From Pithys albifrons albifrons (lineage: Eukaryota > Chordata > Aves > Passeriformes > Thamnophilidae), in the NCBI RefSeq assembly GCF_047495875.1, contig NC_092467.1, positions 31,667,566 to 31,731,565 of the forward strand: a DNA stretch of 64,000 nt, read 5' to 3'. Made by a program: the position numbers and the translations under genes. Positions 60,301-64,000 of the stretch are shown piece by piece. Under the pieces are notes generated by a model. That model ran no database searches and was not told the origin of the DNA. It saw only the letters and a list, made by a program, of their open reading frames with translations. The number at the start of each line of letters is the position of its first letter. Within the stretch, counting starts at the first letter, position 1.

Positions 60301-63300
60301 ACCTGTTGAAAGGATTTATGCCCCTTGACAGTGATGCCAAACTGTGACCTCTCAGCAAACACAAAATGCAGGACTTGCTCTCCTTAAAAAGGTCACTTTC
60401 CTGGCCCAAACCACAGCAAAAGTGGGTAAGATAATTCTTTCCACATTATTCAGAATTCCTGGTTTTCAGACACGACTATTTTTATTGGTTTTGATTTTCA
60501 CAACAGTATCTGAAGGTGTTCAACATAAAATTTTCATGTAGAGGCTTTGGGTGACACACTGTTTACTTACAGGCTCAGGGATGATTTTTCTAATGTTCAT
60601 ACACAATTAGAGATTTTATTATTTTATTTTCTTTTAAGTTTATGTTTACAAAAATATTGTTTGTTTTGATGGTAATAGTTCTCACTAAAGAAAGAGGACC
60701 TCTTTAATGAAGAAAAAAAAAGAAATCATTTAAGTTACATCACCAAGAAAAGACTTTTTGAATCATAGTCTAATAATGCCATTTAACTTTATGTAACAGC
60801 TCAGTGTAGCCACTGTATGAAATATCTGTGTGAAACAAATTCATGCAGACCCAAAACCAGTCGGTATGAGAGATACCAACTATCCCTCGTTGAAATCTTG
60901 GGATCGTGGTGGGAGATTTAGTGCTGAGCAGTTCCTGCTTTCCCTGCCAGTTGTGGTCGGTAGAGCCCCTGCCAAGCTGCTTTTCTGCATTTCAGCCGCC
61001 AGAGGGAGCGATTTTCCAGGAAAGAGGATTTTGGGGAGGTTTTTATCCCGTTGGGAATGTCAGGAAGGTGTTCCGTGCCTTAAACCAGCTGCTTTATGGC
61101 TGCAGCCTTGGCTTTCCAAAGGACAACACTGCTCTAAAAATCTCCACCTGTTAACTTGTGTATATCACTTAACACTTTAATTCCTTGCTTCCAAACAGTG
61201 TTGTTTTGGGAGCATTGAGCCTCTAACAAATTAAAGACAGAGCTTGAGAAATCCTGGTGGATTCCAACAGCCATTGGGAAGGAACTGAAGTGCTGTTACT
61301 GTGTCTGGAAAAAGGCAAACTCCTGGTTGTTACATCAGGTGGATTAAATCTGTGGGAAGTGGCACAAACAGCAACAGGCAAAGACACAGATTCATTCCTG
61401 GAATACATTCATGCTCCATCTTAATTCCTGCCCATTTGGCTGTCCAAGGAAGGGCTTGGTTTGTTGATTAAATCTGTGGGAAGTGGCAGAAACACCAACA
61501 GGCAAAGAGACAGGTTTATTCCTGGAATATATTCATTCTTCATCTTAATTCCTGCCCATTTGGCTGTCCAAGGAAGGGCTTGGTTTGTTGATTAAATCTG
61601 TGGGAAGTGGCACAAACAGCAACAGGCAAAGACACAGGTTCATTCCTGGAATACATTCATGCTCCATATTAATTCCTGCCCATTTGGCTGTCCAAGGAAG
61701 GGCTTGGTTTGTTGGAGCTGAATCCACCCAACTGCACATTGAGTGGCATTTGTGCCAAGCTCTCTTTGGTGTCAGAGGTTGCCCCAGCTCTCGGGTTTGG
61801 CACACTTGGTGTGCAGGGCCAGGTGTGTGTGTGTGTCACAGTTTTTGATTTAGGCCTCCCTTAGTAACCAGTCCTAACTAGGGAAGTGGGCATTACATAA
61901 ATATTCCACAGGTGTTTTCCATGTAACAGGGCAGGACTAAGAGAGAGATAGGAAGTTAGGGGTTTTTTTCCTCTTCTGGCAAGGCTTGGAGAGCAGAGGG
62001 GGTCCAGGCATTGTTCCCTTGTTCAGAGCCACATAGAGGAGGAGAAAGGGAGTTGGTTTTCTTCTCTTGGGAGTTGGGGTGGGATTGTATTTTTGCCAAT
62101 TCCTTTCCTCTTTAGAGTTTTTGATTGTACTTGTCTCTTTGGTTTTTGTTTTGTCCCTCCTTATTCCTCCTTCCCATTCCCTCTTCCCTTTTTCCCCCTG
62201 GGTGCCCCTAATAGTGTGTACAAATTGCATTTGTAGTTGTTACTGTTAGAAAATTTATGTATATTCTGATTTGCTTCAGTTTCTTTTGAGTTCTTGCTTT
62301 CTTTTCAGTTTTTTTTCTTTTGCTGGGAAGAGTGGGGGAAAGGAGGAGGGAAGTGTTATGGGTTCACCTAGGTCTCAAACCAAGACAGGAAGGCAGTTGG
62401 GGCTTGGCAAGGGGGTTAAACCAAGGCAGTGTGTGTGGTTGTGGCTCAGCCCTGGGGCTGTGGGTGCTGAGCCCTGTTTCCCTTGCAGGCCTGTCCCTTT
62501 GGCATCGCCGTCCTCGCCGAGCGCTGCCGGCCGCGGCTCCGGGCCGTGTGCCTGGAGCCAGGGGGGCCCCAGCTCAGCAGGGCTCTGTGCAGCTCCGTGC
62601 TCTGCCAGGGGCAGCCCAGGGCGCTGCAGGGCGCCGAGCACACCCTGCTGCACACCCTCAGGGCGGGCAGGAGGGTCACCTCTGTCATCGAGAACCAGGT
62701 ATGGCATCACACCCCTGCCGGGCACTGCGTGGGGGTGGCAGCTACGGCAGCTCTTCCTCCCTGCTCATGATGGAGCGTCACATTTGCTGATGTCAAGTGT
62801 TTGTATTTATTTCATTTAAGTCACAGCATCACAGACTATTCTGAGCTGGAAAGGACCCACAAGGATCATCGAGTCCAGCTCTTAAGTCAAAGGCCCACAC
62901 AGGGGATTGAACCCATGACCTTGGCATTGTTGCAACCAAGTTTGAACCAACTGAGCTCATCTCAGGGTTGAAACAACTCCATGGCTCCTTCTGACAAATG
63001 ATCAGACTTGTAAAGATCAGTGCTCATGGAAGGGACAGATTATTACAGTGAGGCAACCAGTTCTGAATATCACATAGGACCTGAATATTTTTGTGTTCAC
63101 ATTCCAATTTTTCAATATTTTGATAATTCTTGGAGACACAATATCATCATAATATGAGACAACACACACTGAGAACAGGAAATACAATTACACAAAGAGC
63201 ATTTTACATTTTCAGTGTCCACAAGAAAGTCTTGCAGGTCTTTTCCAACCCAATCGATTCTATGATTAAAGTCAAAGAGCAGTGATTTGCATTGATTGTG

Positions 63301-64000
63301 TTATAGATGAATTGTTAACTGGTTAGTCTTACAGGATTACCACCAATCCAAGCTAGAACTGTAAATCCAAGCAGAAGTGGTTGTGAGAAGCAGAGATTTT
63401 AAACCTTTCTGCATAGAGCATAATGAATGAGCTGTTCCTGCTCTGTCTCATTTGTATCAGGAACTGTGAGTAAATAAACAGCTCAGTAAGATGCTGAACT
63501 TCAGGTGCTTTAAATCTTCAAAGACCACAGCAAGAAATGTATTTCTAAAAGGACAGACATGCAAAAGGGGATGGGTTGGTGGGCTAATATTAGGACTGAG
63601 TGCTGAGGCTCCTGGAATTCTGGCTTTAGATGTGCACTTCGCCCTTTAGGGTGGATATTCCAGGGTTATTTATATGTTTGGGATCTGTCAGAGAAGGGCA
63701 GGTCTGCTCTGGCACAACTGGATGCTCTCTGTCACTTCAGTGAGTCTTAAGTGACTTCTGACAGTAGATCTGGGCTCTGGTGGTGCAAAGGAGCACTTGA
63801 AACTGTTGCTCCTCAAAGAGTATCCTTGAAGTGTTTCTATCCTGTGAAACAGCCAAGTCAGGGGAAGCGGGAGGAATGTGGGGTTGTTACAGAAAGAACA
63901 GACCCTCACCCAGTGACACTGATGGATTCCTTCATGTTTTTTCACTTGCAGTCTGAAAACAAAGTCATTGTTCATGTCAACAATGAGCAGAGTAAGAACT
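48303..64000 (+). CDS. EFCAB7: EFCAB7, EF-hand calcium-binding domain protein 7 (12 coding exons, 3' end beyond the window)
   Basis: EFCAB7 works with IQCE to hold the EVC-EVC2 complex in the EvC zone at the ciliary base, where it promotes Hedgehog signalling downstream of Smoothened (known from mammals). Coding exons: 48303-48489, 49978-50189, 50274-50360, 51428-51602, 52862-52977, 55610-55751, 56681-56790, 58061-58218, 58393-58526, 59950-60098, 62489-62698 and 63952-64000 (cut by the window end). Phases join for 576 codons; human EFCAB7 is about 629 residues. The start MASIPG matches human MASSPR. EF-hand loops are visible at about residues 115-126 ([12 protein letters not shown]), 151-162 ([12 protein letters not shown], with Lys in place of the usual last Glu, as in human) and 407-418 ([12 protein letters not shown], canonical). 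Highly conserved blocks are [41 protein letters not shown] and NNEQSKN. Residues 163-259 are diverged and low in complexity. Confidence 0.95.
49008..49220. repeat. 54-bp tandem repeat in EFCAB7 intron 1
   Basis: The sequence AGTAGTTCCTGTAAAAGG occurs at 49041, 49095, 49149 and, truncated, at 49203. The unit also carries TTTCCAGTTGTTTAGTCCAG. The unit length is a multiple of three, so the minus-strand frame stays open without being a gene. Confidence 0.9.
51789..51867. repeat. Near-perfect palindrome, 39-bp arms, 1-bp spacer
   Basis: Arms at 51789-51827 and 51829-51867 pair with a single mismatch (TACTG against CAGTG). The sequence is closely related to the palindrome at 4437-4515. Confidence 0.9.
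51964..52040. repeat. Near-perfect palindrome, third copy
   Basis: This copy uses the same arms (CTTGATCCAACCCTACTGTG and its complement) as the copy at 51789. The centre is damaged, with a short deletion on the left arm (CCCAGCACGGAGTGCCCTGG). Confidence 0.85.
57147..57236. repeat. Short tandem repeat TTGCCATATATAATTTTSWW
   Basis: About four or five units of 20-25 bp lie in the EFCAB7 intron between exons 56681-56790 and 58061-58218. Open frames crossing it are not genes. Confidence 0.85.
57400..57975. repeat. 22-bp minisatellite (GGGACAGAGCCCAGCATTCCCA)
   Basis: A very regular 22-bp unit is repeated about 26 times, alternating AGCATTCCC and AGCACTGCC variants in a pattern that suggests block duplication. 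It ends about 85 bp before the acceptor of the EFCAB7 exon at 58061. Confidence 0.95.
61245..61718. repeat. 125-bp tandem repeat in an EFCAB7 intron
   Basis: The phrase ATTAAATCTGTGGGAAGTGG recurs at about 61343, 61467 and 61592. Each unit runs through GGCAAAGACACAGGTTCATTC and CATTTGGCTGTCCAAGGAAG. A degenerate first unit starts near 61245. Confidence 0.88.
62822..62965 (-). repeat. tRNA-Ile-derived SINE (TguSINE1-like), minus strand
   Basis: It starts with the complement of the CR1-like tail (CACAGCATCACAGACTATTC). GGGATTGAACCCATGACCTT and then AACCAACTGAGCTCATCTC follow, the complements of the B and A boxes. The copy is nearly full length and lies in the last EFCAB7 intron of the window. 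Confidence 0.88.
63228..63268 (+). repeat. Short CR1 3' terminus
   Basis: CTTGCAGGTCTTTTCCAACC, then CCAATCGATTCTATGATT, is only the extreme 3' end of a CR1. The rest of the intron up to 63951 is unique. Confidence 0.65.

Overview
The window is vertebrate nuclear DNA, almost certainly from a bird and probably from a songbird. The evidence is many 3' fragments of CR1 retrotransposons, three copies of a tRNA-Ile-headed SINE with a CR1-like tail (the TguSINE1 type known from zebra finch), short introns, and abundant GC-rich minisatellites. Three split protein-coding genes account for all coding sequence I could support. Their order and orientation, ALG6 (+), ITGB3BP/CENPR (-), EFCAB7 (+), are those I recall for human 1p31.3, so this is a conserved syntenic block. 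I reconstructed the exons by hand from splice sites, reading phase and remembered human proteins.

Layout. 1-3.6 kb: CR1 pieces, a C-rich minisatellite, a CpG island with an NRF1-type palindrome (the likely ALG6 promoter), and G-rich arrays in the first intron. 3.6-19.1 kb: 14 coding exons of ALG6, giving 507 codons plus stop. The gene includes a minor-spliceosome (U12-type) intron with odd 3' terminal bases and two GC-AG introns. 19.1-25.3 kb: ALG6 3' UTR and the tail-to-tail spacer, with CR1, SINE and a minisatellite. 25.3-44.6 kb: ITGB3BP on the minus strand, 8 coding exons, 190 predicted residues. Its introns carry several tandem arrays and two degenerate extra copies of its second coding exon. 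44.3-45.4 kb: a CpG-rich head-to-head promoter region shared by ITGB3BP and EFCAB7, followed by a minisatellite. 48.3-64.0 kb: the first 12 coding exons of EFCAB7. The gene runs off the right edge, with about 50 C-terminal residues missing by comparison with human.

The genes do not form one pathway. ALG6 adds the first glucose to the lipid-linked oligosaccharide in the ER. ITGB3BP encodes the kinetochore protein CENP-R. EFCAB7 is an EF-hand protein of the ciliary EvC zone that acts in Hedgehog signalling. Only ITGB3BP and EFCAB7 appear physically coupled, through a divergent promoter.

I found no novel multi-gene system. The observations most worth a second look are the unusual U12 intron of ALG6, the local triplication of a CENP-R exon, the loss of both nuclear-receptor boxes from this CENP-R, and three near-perfect 38-39 bp-arm palindromes within CR1-like sequence.
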